Part shown: in pieces, positions 21,564-32,897 of the stretch
How the letters are laid out: each line of letters opens with the position of its first letter
Position numbering within the stretch: position 1 is the first letter of the stretch
Assembly: GCA_004431415.1 (NCBI GenBank)
Contig: QPMI01000603.1
Location: 186,001-250,000, forward strand
DNA: 64,000 nt
Direction of reading: 5' to 3'
Source of the DNA: Cyanophora paradoxa
Lineage: Eukaryota > Glaucocystophyceae > Cyanophorales > Cyanophoraceae
The notes under the pieces: model-generated
The model's database searches: none
What the model saw: only the letters and a program-made list of their open reading frames with translations
Told to the model about the DNA's origin: nothing
Program-made: the position numbers and the translations under genes

Positions 21564-22314
21564 TCAGCTGTGGTACACGCGCAGCCGAGACACGATCCTC
21601 TGCCGGCACCTGCGCGCGTGTGCGCTCGCCCGCCGCACTCCGCGGGCGGAAGGACGACGGGCGACGCACATCGGGCACTCGCGCAGGCGTGTGCTGCACG
21701 TGTCGCAAGAGACAATGTGGCCGCAGGGATTAAACGCAACACCGGCCTGCCCGGGAGAAACGGTGACACGCAGGTCGAGAGGTAGAAAGGGGGCCGGGCC
21801 GGGAAGCTCCCGCACAGAGCGGTCGAGGCAGATCTTGCACGCCTTTCGCTCCGTCTCTCGCTCCATCTCCTGAACCGCTCGCGCGTGCTCCGCCCGTGCT
21901 CGCTGCGACGGCGCGAAGTGGGGCGGTCAGCTGACTGCGCATGCGGAGGCAAAGCGCGGCGCGAGCGCAGGCATGAAGCTTAGGCTTTTTGTTTACCCTG
22001 ACGTCTTCAACGCGTTGTTTTATCGTGTCGCACAGCCGCTCAACGCGCTGCAGCTCAAGCTCCGGCAGGGCCTCGAGCAGAGTGACATCACCGTTCAGAG
22101 CGCGCCGAAGTCTCAGCTCTCTCGCCGCTGCTACGATCTTCTCGAAGCAGAAAACGGCGAGGGACCTGCGCCGCGCGGCGCAATGTTGGTGAGCAGAACC
22201 ACCTCAAAGCGCGGCGCAAGTCCGCTAGTCCGCGCCGCACTTGAGCGCTTCTTGTGCCGCCGGCGACGAAGAGAGCAAATAAGACGCGACGCCCAGCGCG
22301 ATGAGCGACCGCAT
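21564..22314 (-). CDS. C-terminal RING-finger E3 ubiquitin-ligase-like protein
   Basis: Minus-strand exons are supported by splice sites. 22137-21997 is 47 codons of helix (ARELRLRRALNGDVTLLEAL). After an intron starting GTAAAC and ending GTCGCAG comes 21902-21816 (coiled, ending CKICLDRS), then 21746-21666 (AGVAFNPCGHIVSCDTCSTR... LRECPMC), then a last exon ending VYHS and TGA at 21564. Joined, the Cys/His pattern is C-X2-C, C-X-H-X3-C-X2-C and C-X2-C, a RING-HC placed at the extreme C-terminus as in IAP/Neuralized-type E3 ligases. A possible start is the ATG at 22314 (MRSLIALGVASYLL, hydrophobic), but the joins of the first exons are uncertain. The role inferred is ubiquitin transfer. It is divergent from the ABC transporter gene. 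Confidence 0.75.
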
Positions 22315-22532
22315 CGCGGCCAACGTCGCCGAGTTCTCTTTTCCCTGCTTCCAACGTCCCCCGCCTAGCTACTGCCGCAAGCTGCCGACTTTGCGGTCCT
22401 ACCAGTAGCTGCTGCCACGCGCTGCCGACTTTGCGGTTCAGAATTCCTGCACCCCCCCCCCCCCCCCCCCCCCCGCCAACCTGACCCCGGTGACCCGGCC
22501 TCAAGAAGCGCGGCGAACGCGCGGCGCGCACG
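22315..22532. promoter_or_regulatory. Divergent promoter region, RING gene and ABC gene
   Basis: It holds two copies of GCTGCCGACTTTGCGGT (about 22381 and 22421) and a run of about 28 C (22447-22474). It lies between gene starts pointing away from each other, so shared regulation is plausible but not shown. Confidence 0.45.
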
Positions 22533-25500
22533 ATGGCGGCCGCTCAGGCAGACCGCGATGAGACGTTGGAAGCGGTCCGCACTCGCCGCGGGAGAATCTC
22601 GCTCGCACGCGTCCGACGCCGCCCGCCGCGCAGGGACTACAAACGCAAGTGAACCTGAAGGAGCTCTGGCGCTCGTTCAAGGCCGTTGCACGCGGCTACT
22701 GTGCGTACGCTCGCCGCCGCCGGCGTCGGTTAACAGCGGCGGCGCCAGCACTGCGCCGGCCGGCAGCGGCGGCGGTTAGCAGCGGATCGCAGCGCTTATC
22801 ACGCGTCTCCTCCGCAGGGACGGACCCTCGCGTACGGTGGGAGTCCCGCGTCTGGGCAATCGCCGTTCTCTGCTTTGCGATTGCGCGGAGCGGCATGAGC
22901 ATCCTGTACTCGTGCGCATACAGTAAAGCGCCATCCGCCTGCGGAGCCGAGCTGACCACACGCATGTGCAGGTTCATGGGCAAGAATTTCTGGTGAATTA
23001 AAATTTCTGTCCGGCGCGCGTGTGTGCGGGGCGGGCAGGGGTGACGGGCGCGCAGGGACTACCTCTCGCAGAAGCAGGCGGAGAATTTCTACCGGCAGCT
23101 GGCGATCTACCTCGCCTGCTTTGTCGTCGGCGCGCCCCGCGCTCGCCCGCAACCCCGGCCCGCCGCGCCCGGGTCCAGCTGACCGAGGCCCCGCGCCGCG
23201 CGACCCGCAGGCGTTCCGCTCAACGCGTTCTTCAGGTGCAGCGGCCGGCTTCGCCCGCGCCGGCATCGCTGCGGGCCGGGGCGAGCGGGGCCGGGGCGCC
23301 GTGCCCCCCGCACAGGTGGACGAAGGACCAGCTGATCATCCGCTGGCGGCGCTGGCTCACCGCCGACCTCCTCTCCCGCTACCTCTCCGGTGCCCCCCCG
23401 CCCCGCCCCTTCTCCGACTCCGCCGACGCCGATGGCGGCGCGGGGGCGCAGGGCGGGCGTACTACCGCCTGACTCTGCCGATCGCGGAGGGGGCGGACGC
23501 GCCGCCGGAGGGGGCGGGTGGGGCGGGCCCCGGAACCGGGACGGGGGCGAAGGCCTCGTCGCCCGGGGTGGACAACCCCGACCAGCGCATCGCCTCGGAC
23601 GCCAACACCTTCACCCAGGTCCGTGGGGGCGGCGCCGGCCGGTCTAGCTCTACGCCCACCGAGCTCGCGCTTCCTGGCTAGCTAGCCAGCCAGCTGAGCG
23701 CCCGACGCCCCCGCCGGGCATCCGTGGGAGGGCAGGGGATCCAACTCTTGCTCTAGCTCTATCTCTAGCTCTAGCGAGCCAGCTAGCCGGCTGGGCGTGC
23801 CCCCTTCTGGCCAGCTCGCGGCGCCTCGGTCCCCCGCCCCCCCGCGCCTCGCCCCGATCCTCGGCGCCCCCGGGGCCCCCGGGCAGGTGTCGGTGGAGCT
23901 GGCGCTCGTCGTGCTGAACGCGGTGCTGGACCTCGTCTCCTTCTCCTACATCATGCACTCCATCTACCCGCCCCTCTTCGCCGTCCTCCTCCTCTACTCC
24001 CTCCTCGGCACCTGCGTCTCCACCTGGATCGGCGCGCGCAGCCTCCCCTTCCGAATCCCGCTCCAGCGCATCGATCGGGCACCTGACGCCGCCGGCCGCC
24101 GCAGGGAAGCGGATCGCGGTGCTGGCTTTCATCTTCCTGCGGCGCGAGGCCGACTTTCGGTGCGCTGCGCTGCGCGCCGGCGGAGGGAGAGAGAGCTACA
24201 TAGATAGAGAGGCGGCGGCCGCCGACTCGGGCCGCCGGCGCCGGGGCGGCGCAGGTACGCGCTGGTGCGGCTGCGGGAGAACGCGGAGAGCGTCGCCTTC
24301 TACGCCGGCGAGAAGGAGGAGCGCGCCGTCGCCATGGCGCGCCCCCCGTCCCCCGCCCCTCCCACCACCATCCCCGCCCCTGTCGACCTGCTGAGCCGGG
24401 GCTGGCTGGGTGGCGGGGCGCAGGGGCGGCTGGAGCGGCTGGTGGCGCTGGGGATGCGCCTCATCACGTGGAACCGCCACCTCGCCCTCTTCACCATCGG
24501 CTACACCGTCTTCATCCAGGTCCGCCATCGCCCGCCCCCGGGCGCCCGCCCCCAGCTTGACGGGACGCCGCCCGGGGACGCCCGCCCCCGCGGCTTCCCC
24601 GTCTCACCTCTGCGCGCGTCGCTCAGGTGCTGCCGCTGGCGGTGGTCGCCCCCAAGTTCTTCGAAGGGGCCCTCACCCTCGGCCAAGTCCAGCAGGCGCC
24701 CCCGCGCCCGCCCCCGCCCCCGCCCCACCTCGCCCTCCTAACCTTCGAAGCAGAGCTACAGCGCCTTCAACCACGTGCTGGACGACCTCTCGGCGCGCCG
24801 GCCCCTCCGAAGCCCCCGCGCCCCTCTGACGCGGCTCGCGCGGGGCCGCAGATCGTGGTGACGCAGGTGGCGAGCCTCATCAACCTCTCGGCGGTGGCGG
24901 AGCGCCTCGCCACCCTCCTCACCGCCCTCGACCGCCTCGCCCAGGACGGCGCCCCGCCCCTCGCACCCCGTCCGCCCCTTCCTTCTCTCATTCTCCGCTT
25001 CTCCTCCGCCCCTCCTCACGTACCCCTCCCCCTCGCCCGCGCGCAGAGGGGGACGGGTACGCGTCGCCGACGCCGTCGGTGTCGAGCACGTCGTCGGGGC
25101 CGGCGTCGGAAGGCCCCGGGGGCCCCCTCGGGGCCACCCGCCTCGAGATGTCCTCCCTCCTCCGCCGCTCCTGGCAGCGCAGCAGCGCCCCGGGGCCCCT
25201 CGGGGCCCCCTTCCCGGGGCCCGCCCCCTCCTCCGGCCCCGGGGGGCGGGCCCCCGGCCCCCGCGAGGGCGTCGTCGTCCAGACCTACGAGGCGCGCCGG
25301 CCCCAGCCCGCCCCCCGCCTCCGTCCCTTCCGACCATCTCCTCTTTGACGACGTGCGGGGGGCAGGGGTCGCTGGACGCGGCGACGGGCGAGTGCCTCCA
25401 CATCGACGACCTCTCCGTCACCACCCCCGACGGCGGTGCCCTCCCCCGCCCCGCCCCGCCGCCCCCTCGGCGCAGCTGCGTTGTCCCTGACGCCCCCGCA

Positions 25501-26594
25501 GCGCGCCTCCTCCTCTCGGGCCTCACGTGTACGCCCCCCGCGCCCTTCTCCCTTCGCATCGACCAGGCATGCGTTGACGCGCTCGACTCGGCGGGGCGCA
25601 GACGGGATGGGGGCGGGTCGGCGGCTGCTGGTGATGGGCCCGAGCGGCTCGGGCAAGTCCTCCCTCCTCCGCACCGTCGCCGGCCTCTGGTCCTTCGGCT
25701 CCGGCGCCGTCACCCGCCCCGCCGACGCCCTCTTCCTGCCCCAGGCCCGCGCCCCTTCCCCAAGCACACAAACAAACACACAAACCGCCCGCTCGGCCCC
25801 GCTCGGTCGGCTTCGCGCCCTGACCGGCTTGGCCCGCCCCGCAGCGCCCCTACATGGTCCTGGGCTCGCTGCGGGACCAGCTCCTCTACCCCCGCACCTC
25901 CGGCCGCCCCGTGCGCCCCGCCCACCTACGCGGCGTCCTCCCGCTCAGAGCCTCCCGCTCAGGGGGAGGACCGGCCTGCGGACTCGCGGCTGCTGCGGGC
26001 GCTGGAGCAGGTGAACCTGCCCGGCCTCACCTCCCGCTTCCCCGCCGGCCTCGACGAGGTCAGCGCTTTTGCCCGCTCCGCCCCGCCCGCCCCGCCGGCC
26101 GGGGCTTCAGGGGCGGGGGGCAGGTGCGGGACTGGGGCGCTGTGCTCTCGATGGGCGAGCAGCAGCGCCTCGCCTTCGCCCGCCTCGTCCTCGCGTCCGC
26201 CCCCGCCGTCCCCCAGCGCGCCCGCGCCCTGGCATGGACCGACGGCGGCGCGCAGGGAGCCGCGGTTGGTGATCCTGGACGAGGCGACGGGGGCGCTGGA
26301 CGAGGAGAACGAGGCGGCCCTCTACGCGCTCCTCCGCGCCGCCCTCCCCGCCGCCGCCGTCCTCAGCGTCGGCCACCGCCGCGCCCTCCTCGCCTTCCAC
26401 GACGACCTCCTCCTCCTCGCCGGCGACCACCGCGGGTGCGCTTCCCGTCGCTCTTTTTCACTTTCGATTTCGGGGTTTGCCTGTTGTTGGTTTTGTTCTT
26501 GGTTCTGAGGCGCGCGGGCGGGCGCAGGAGCTGCCGCCTGGCGCCGGCCTCCTCGGTCGACTTCTCCCGGGGGCCCGCCGCCGGCATCTTCTGA
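22533..26594 (+). CDS. ABC transporter, SbmA/BacA-ABCD type half-transporter
   Basis: At least a dozen exons from ATG at 22533 (MAAAQADRDETLEA). The membrane part includes GMSILYS, NFYRQLAIYLACFVVG, IRWRRWLTADLLSRYL, YYRL, NPDQRI and VELALVVLNAVLDLVSF. The order WRRWLT-YYRL-NPDQRI is diagnostic for the SbmA/YddA/ABCD family. The nucleotide-binding domain has Walker A GPSGSGKSS (about 25637), a segment LPQ|RPYMVLGSLRDQLLYP, signature LSMGEQQR (about 26146), Walker B LVILDEATGALDEE (26266) and an H-loop histidine in SVGHRRALLAFHD. It is one membrane domain plus one ATPase, so it works as a dimer. Substrate could be a cobalamin-like, peptide or fatty-acyl compound. At least two introns need GC donors (24032-24104 and 25745-25844). 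The last exon and stop are approximate. Confidence 0.85.
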
Positions 26595-26699
26595 CCACGA
26601 CCGCCGCCCCTCCCGCCCCTCGCCTCCCGGACCCTTGCCTCTTAGCCTGCTCTTCCCTACAACAGCACTGCCTACAACCAGCTTTGCCTATTCTTTCAA

Positions 26700-27335
26700 T
26701 CGAGCTCCCTGCTATGGCTACCGCTGCTCCGGCGCGCCCCGTGCGCGGAGGCGCCGCGCTGGGGCGGGGCGCCGTGGGGCGGCTCGGGGCGGGGCGAGGC
26801 GCCGGCGCCGGCGGCACCGGCGGCGGGGCGCCTGTGGGCGGCGGCGGCGGAGGAGCTCGAGGAGCGGGTGCGGCTGGGGCTCGGTGGGACGTACTCGACG
26901 GGGAAGAGCTTGGGGGCGGGGACGGCGGGGCGGCGGCGGGGCCCGCCCTCGTAGGCCATGGCGACGGGGTCGAGCAGGCGGCGGACGAGGAGGCCGCGGG
27001 AGACGGCGTACGAGACCTGCGGCACGCTCTTGTCCCCCTCCGTCCGAAACTGCTTGAGACGTCAGCCCCGCGGCTTCGTCGGCTTTGGCGGGGGCGGGGG
27101 CGGGGCGGACGCGGTGGATCTGGTCGACCTGCTCGGCGAAGGTGCGGAAGGCGGCCGAGGCGGGGTCCAGCCGCAGCCCCGTCGCCGCGTGCAGCCGCGC
27201 GAACTCGTACTTCCCTGCCGCCCCCGCCGCCCGTGAGAGAGTGGCTCCAGTGGGACCGGCGGGCGGCTCCTCGAGCGCGGCCCGGCCCAAGCGCGGCGCC
27301 GGAGGGTCGGGGGCGTGGGGGGGGCGTGGGGGGGG

Positions 27336-27371
<36 letters not shown>

Positions 27372-28734
27372 GGGGGCGCGCCCTGAGCGAAGAAGGCCTC
27401 TGCGAGGAAGAGGAGGCCCGGGAGGTAGTTGCGGTCCTCCCGGATCAGCAGCTCCGCGTCCGTCTGCGCCTGCCCCCGCCCCGCCCCCTCAGAGGGGAGG
27501 GAGGATGGGGGGAAGGGGAGGTCGGCCCGGGCCTGCTCGTATGCGCTCAGGCAGAAGTAGCACCTGCCGGAGGCGCCGGCGCCCTCCCCGGGTCAGGGGC
27601 CGGCGAAGCGGGGCGGGGGCGGGGGCAGGGCCGGACTTGAGGCGCTCAATGCGGAGGGGCCGGCACCAGGGGTCCTGCCAGAGGCCCTTGGAGAAGGCCA
27701 GCGCCGCCGTGCTCCACTTCGCCCGCCGCATCTGCTCCTGCCCCCGTCCCCCGCGAGTCGGCGGGGGGCGGGGGACGCCCCAGGGCGGCGCAGGCGAGGG
27801 CGCGGGTAGGAGGCGCACGACGCCCCGCTGGTGCCACATCTTGATCACGTCTGCAGGGGGGAGGGAAAGGGGGGGGCGTGAGGCGTGAGACGGGGTGCGG
27901 GCGGGGCGAGCGGGGCGGGGCGGCGGCGGGGCGGGCCCTCGTCCTTGATGCGGGCGCCGCCGCCGAGGAGCGGGGGCAGGCTCTCGCCCGGGAAGATCTT
28001 GCGGACGCGGGAGAAGGGCTGGCGGAGGGGCAGGGGCCGGTCGAGGACGCGGGGCACGTGCACGGCCTCCTCCTCGGGGGCCGCCTCCTCCTCCTCCTCC
28101 TCCTCGAGCCCGTTGCGCGGGGCGTGCACCGCGTCGTCGAAGCGCCTCTCCGCCTCGCCCTCGTCCCCGCTCGACGAGAGCTCGCCGTCCCGCGCCACGC
28201 GCCGCTCCGCCTCGACGAGGAGGCCCGGGTCGAGCCGCGCCATCCACTCCAGGCCCGGCGCGCTCCCCAGGCCCAGCACCACGGCCGGCCCGGACCGAAC
28301 CTCCCCGTCCCCACGCTGCGCTCCGCTCCCCGCGCCCTGCAGCTGCACCTGCAGCTTCTTCGCGCTCTTGCTCGCGCTGCGCGGCCGCGGCGCCGTCGGT
28401 CAGGCGAGGCGGCGGGGCGCGGGACCGCGCGGGGCGCGGCGCACTGCAGCGGCTGCTGCCGGTCCCCCGCGGCGGCGTTCTTGCCGCGGCTGCCGCTCCG
28501 CGAGAGCGGGTGCGGGTGCTTGCTGCTGCTCGAGCGCGGCAGCGGCGCGCTGCGCGAGGTGGAGGCGCCGTCGTCCTGGTCGGGGGGAGGGAGCCTCAGC
28601 CGCCGAACCGACGCGCCCGTCTTTGCCGGCGTGCTCGGCGCGCTCGGCGCTCCCTCGGGCGGCGCCGGCTGGAATTGGACGCCATCCGCCTCCTTCCGCG
28701 TGAGCGCGGAGCGGAGCGAGGTGCTCCCGTCCAT
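26700..28734 (-). CDS. TPR-like protein with acidic, disordered N-terminus
   Basis: Read leftward from ATG at 28734 (MDGSTSLRSALTRKEADG). The first exons are Ser/Pro-rich and then acidic (EEEEEEEAAPEEE), probably disordered. Later exons are DVIKMWHQRGVVRLL, EQMRRAKWSTAALAFSKGLW, CYFCLSAYEQARADLPF, TDAELLIREDRNYLPGLLFL and GKYEFARLHAATGLRLDP. The last two together fit a tetratricopeptide helix pair, and VPQVSYAVSRGLLVRRLLDP follows. The intron between FFAQ-G and KYEF starts GCGCGC and contains a long C run on this strand (27330-27370). I cannot name the family. A TPR fold suggests a protein-binding adaptor. The 3' end is set at about 26700 because no later conserved exon is seen. Confidence 0.5.
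27330..27370. repeat. Long G homopolymer tract
   Basis: Nearly 40 consecutive G bases (27331-27370), preceded by shorter GGGGGCGTGG words. It falls in an intron of the TPR-like gene. Its length is likely to vary and is unreliable in assembly. Confidence 0.85.
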
Positions 28735-29007
28735 TCGAACGGCCCGCAAATTGCGGTCCCTGCAGCTGCTTGTGGCTACCGGCGGCTACCTCGACTCATG
28801 GCCGTTCTGGTCCGCCGGCTGCTGGAAGCGGCGCAGTCTCGCTATCTAACGCAGAACCGTTAGCTGCGCCCGTCAGACCGCTTCTGGGCGGCTTCGATCC
28901 TCTCGCTTCATGGGAGCTCCAAGCTAACAAGGGGGGGGGGGGCGACCGCACTTCGTTCGCGGATCGGAGCAGGGGGGTCGAGGAGGGCGCGAAGTTCGCC
29001 GCGAACA
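28735..29007. promoter_or_regulatory. Divergent promoter region, TPR-like and START genes
   Basis: 273 bp between two gene starts facing away from each other. It holds a short G run (28929-28939). No TATA box is evident. Confidence 0.4.
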
Positions 29008-30767
29008 TGGAGCAGCAGCTGAGGGAGAAGCTTCAGCATGCGCTGCACCTGCACCGCGACGAGCGGCTGCTCACGGCTGCCCGCGTGCTGGACGGGGTCG
29101 AAGCACAGCTGAAGGAGCTCAAGGCTAGCGGCGGGGCCGGTGCGCGTCCCAGTGCGCGTTGCGTAGAGCCTAGCCTCCTCAGCTGCTTAGAGCCGTTCGA
29201 GACGCGCGCCGCCGTCGCGACGGCCCGGCTGGGCGAGCTGAAGGGCAGGCGGAGGTGGCTGTGTTCGCTGAAGCGACAGCAGATGCAGCAGTTGCGGAGT
29301 CGGTGGAGAAGGAGCTGGAGGCGAACCGCGCGCAGATAGACGAGCTGCGCTTCGAGCAGAAGTTCATCGAGGAGCTCGTCGAAGAAGTCCGCGCCGACGG
29401 CAAAGGTGCGTACGCTCGCTCGCCGCTCGCGCCGCGGCGCGGAGCATCGCTCCGGCCTCGCTCACCTGCGCGGCACACAGACTGGACGCCGGTGTCCCAT
29501 GGAAAGGCAAGCAACGCAGCGCTAGCGCCGGCCCGCGCGCGCCACGCGCGCCGGCATCTAAGCGCGCCTCGGCCGGAAATCACAGGTTAAAGTCTGGTAC
29601 CGACAAGAACCCGACACGCCCATCCACACGGTCAAGACGGAGGGTGCGCGCGCGGGGCCCCGTGCCACGGTGCCCCCGCGCCGGGGCGCGCGGCCTGACG
29701 GCGCCGCCGCCTTTCGGGGCAGTGGTTCTGGAGGAGATCAAGCTGACGGAGCTGCTGTGCGTGCTGTACGAGACGGACCTCTGGGCCGACCTCTTCCCCT
29801 TCCTCAAGTTCTCCAAGTGCCTCGCCAAGCCCAAGCGCTGCTCCCAGGTCGTCCACGTCGGGTCCGGCCCCGCGCCCCCGGCCGCCCTGCATGTCCCCGC
29901 CCGTCCAGCTCAGTTCTGCTGCCCCGCGCAGGCTGCGGGCGATGTGGCCCGTGTGGTCCAGGGACAGCGTCGGTGCGTCGCCCGCCCGCCCCCGCGCCCG
30001 CACCCTCCCGGTCCACCGCCTCCGCTCCTGATCAGCCGGGAGCAGTGCTGGGCTTCGCGGTGAACGCCTTCGAGGAGCTCGGGGGCGTCGTGTGCGTCTC
30101 CAAGTCCGTCGACTCGCACCCCAGCGTGGCTATCCCCGCCGTCGACGGCGCCTACGTCCGCGCTGACGTCCACCTCAGCGGGTCCCCTCCCGCTACCCCG
30201 CCCCACCCCCCCCCCCCCCCCCCCCCCCGCGCCCCTCCCCCCTCTCCGCGGCTGATCGCGGGGCAGGTACCTGCTGGAGATCATAGACGAGCGGACGACG
30301 CGCATGACGACCGTCGTCAACCTCGACCCCAAGCTCGCCCGCGTCCGCCCCGCCCTCCCCGCAGCCCCCCGCGGCCGCCCCGCCTGCCGCGGCGCCCCCG
30401 CCCGCCTGAGGCCGGGGCGGCGTGCAGGTGCCGGCGGCGGTGATCAACTTCTTCACGCGGAACATCTGCGGGCTGGCCTTCCAGCTCCTCCAGGGCCGCG
30501 TCGCCAAGTTCAAGGACAACGCCGAGCACCGCCGCCGCATCCTCGAGGCCCGCCCGCCCGGCCCGAGCCCCGCCCGAGCCCCGCCCGGCGCTGACCGCCT
30601 CGCAGAACCGGGAGTTCTACGGGTGGCTGGAGCCCGTCGTGGAGGAGTCGCTCGCCCGCCTCCAGGCCCGCAACGCCGAGAAGGAGAGGGAGAAGGGGAA
30701 GGAGAAGGAGGGGGCCGAGGCGCCGGCCGCCTCCCTCGCCGCCTCCCTCGCCGCCGCCTCCCTCTAG
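29008..30767 (+). CDS. START-domain lipid-binding protein
   Basis: ATG at 29008 opens a coiled-coil N-terminus (MEQQLREKLQHALHLHRDER), and the next exon continues it (EKELEANRAQIDELRFEQKF). From about 29586 a START domain follows: VWYRQEPDTPIHTVKTEG, VLEEIKLTELLCVLYETDLW, an exon beginning LRAMWPVWSRDSV, then FAVNAFEELGGVVCVSKSVD, HPSVAIPAVDGAYVRADVHL, YLLEIIDERTTRMTTVVNLD and VPAAVINFFTRNICGLAFQL. The strand order and the final long helix match StAR-related transfer domains. The C-terminus is Lys/Glu then Ala-rich and ends at TAG 30765-30767. It is expected to carry a phospholipid or sterol between membranes in the cytosol. The intron 30548-30605 lacks any GT and must use a GC donor. Confidence 0.83.
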
Positions 30768-31049
30768 CTCCCCGCCCGCCTCCCCCCTCCTCCCGCTCCA
30801 CGGACCTCCGATCCCGCGCCCCTGTACTCCACGCCCAGCCCGCCCAGCCCTCATCGCGATCCAGGCCAGCCTGTCCACCCTCCGCCCACCCCGGTTCCCG
30901 CCCCGGCGCGAACCCCGCGTCTCGCACGTCCCCGTCCCGACCCCCGAACCCCTAACCCCCAGACGCCGCGCCCCTTCGAACCGAGCCGTCCCAATCCAAC
31001 TGGGGCCTCCCGGTGCGCTGTGGGAGCAGCGGAGGGGCCCGGGCAGGGG
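30768..31049. other. Convergent intergenic spacer
   Basis: It lies between the START gene (+) and the kinase-like gene (-). It is C-rich and non-coding. No clear polyadenylation signal is seen. Confidence 0.45.
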
Positions 31050-32404
31050 TCACGCGGGGGGCGCGTGCGGGGGCGGGGGCGCGAGGCCGTCGAAGGCGCG
31101 GACGCCAAGCATGCGCAGCAGCGCGATCGTCGCCTGCGCGGGGCGCCGCCGGCCTCGTTTCGGAAGGGGCGGAGAGGGCCGGGGGGCCGGGCCCAGGGCG
31201 CACGAGCTTGGGGTGGCTGTTGTCGAGGGCGGCGTCGAAGGCGCCGCCCCTCCGCAGCTCCCCGTACGCCTCCCGCACCCGCGCCTGGCCCCGACGCCCC
31301 GCTCGAGGCGCGCCTCGGGCCGGGGCCGGGCGGGGCGGGGCGGGGCCGGGGCCGGGGCGGGAGGGGGTGGCGGACGAGGAACTCGGGGTCGCGCTCGCCG
31401 AGGCGCTCCCGCAGCGCCCGCTCCACCGGCCCCGCCTGCTCGTACCGGAACCTGCCGCCCGCCGCTTGAGCTTCGGCCGCCCCGCGCGGTGCGGGGCGGG
31501 GCGGGAGGGGCGGGCGCGGGCGCACGAGAGGGCGCGGTTGGTGGCGTAGGCGTCGGCGGTGCAGAGGAGGAGCGAGCAGCGGCGGGCGGCCCGCAGCTCG
31601 GCCGCCGCGTCGAGGAGCAGCCGGTCGGGCGCGCGCCCGCGGGCGGCGGCGAAGGCGGCGGGGGCGAGCGGCGAGCGGTCCACGAAGGCGAGGGAGCCGC
31701 GGAAGGCCCCGGGCTCCTCCTGCACATGCGCCCCGCCCAGCTCGGCCTCGCGTACGCCTTGGGCGCGGCCCGGGGCCGCGCCGGGCCGGCCGGGGAGCGC
31801 GGGGGCGGCGCGGGCGCACGCGGGCGCGGCGTTGGAGGGCGTCGACGGCGTTGAGGGAGGCCGCCGCCCAGCGCAGCGCCATCGCCGGGCCCGTCGGGTC
31901 CTCCTCCCGGTGCTGCCGCGCGCGCGCCCCGGCCGGTGAGGACGCGCCGCGCGGGGCAGCACGCACGGCGCGATCGGGCCCGACCTGCGCGCAGAAGTCC
32001 ATGTACTTCGCGCTGCGCACCGCCGCCGCCGTCAGCCGCCGGCGCCGTGTCTCGCACGCGCCGGGCGCCAGGCCCGGGCACGCGGACCTGTGCACGGCGT
32101 AGCCGAGCGCTCGCAAGCGGTTCAGGAGCGAGCGCTTGTCGACGCCGCCCTCGCCTTCGAGCATGACCACCTGAAGGCTCTCGCCCGGTATCCGCAGCTT
32201 CCCGTCCTGCTCCGCCGCTCCGACCTCGACTGGCCCCCGGCGTGAGCGGGCGAGCTGGAAGCGCGCAGCCGCGAGGCTCTTACCCGTTTCGCACACGTCG
32301 AGCCGCTCCCATCGCGCCGGTTTTGCCTTGGCCGCACCGCTAAGCGCCCGCACTGGGCGCGCGGAGCGCGGCCTAGCCGCTGCTCCAGCCAGTACCGCGC
32401 GCAT
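31050..32404 (-). CDS. P-loop nucleoside/thymidylate-kinase-like protein
   Basis: ATG at 32404 opens an Arg/Ala-rich, acid-poor leader (MRAVLAGAAARPRSARPVRA) that looks like an organelle presequence. An intron with donor GTAAGAG follows. The next exon has VVMLEGEGGVDKRSLLNRLR, a P-loop-like strand-loop-helix with the last Gly of GXXXXGK replaced by Asp. Later exons give KYMDFCAQ, HREEDPTGPAMALRWAAASL, SLAFVDRSPLAPAAFAA (a DRSP motif like that of deoxynucleoside kinases), LLLCTADAYATNRAL, RFRYEQAGPVERALRERLGE and, at the end, ATIALLRMLGVRAFDGL with TGA at 31050. The fold fits a nucleotide kinase of the thymidylate/deoxynucleoside group. The altered P-loop makes activity uncertain. Confidence 0.6.
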
Positions 32405-32897
32405 GCTGCTGAGCCTGCAGCGCCCGTAGAGGCGGCGTGGAACAAGGCGGGCGAACTTGACGGGGGAGCAAGCACGGCAGGGATACCGCAGTCGAAGGCA
32501 ATGAAGTGCCAGAGCGCGGCGAAAGCTTGCCGGGGCACGACGTCTCGTTGTCTACAGGACGTGTAGGAGCTTGCTGAGGCCGCAATCCGCCTGCGACGCG
32601 CTCCACCGCTGGCTCTAGGGGCGCGGCGACGTCACGGACAGGCGGTGCAGCTCGGCGTTGGATTGTGATTACCGGCGCGGCATTATCATCTTTCTGCTAG
32701 AGTCCACCGAAGCGGCGGCGGCAGCAGCCAGGACCCGAAACGCCCGAAACGTCAGAAGTTCTCAGAACTCTTGAGCCGGGCTTCTTTGCCGCTGCGCGGC
32801 AAGCCTTCTCCGCCGCAGCGGTAGGTATGTTCTTGCGCGGCGATCGCCGCAGACTGCTCCCGCCCTTCGGTCTAAAGGGCAACAGGCGCGGCGAAGT
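32405..32897. promoter_or_regulatory. Divergent promoter region, kinase-like and RWP-RK genes
   Basis: 493 bp between two starts facing away from each other, with no conserved frame. GAACTTCTGACGTTTCGGGCG-like words and an imperfect CGCCGCAGCGG inverted pair (32790-32850) are visible. It may hold both promoters. Confidence 0.4.
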
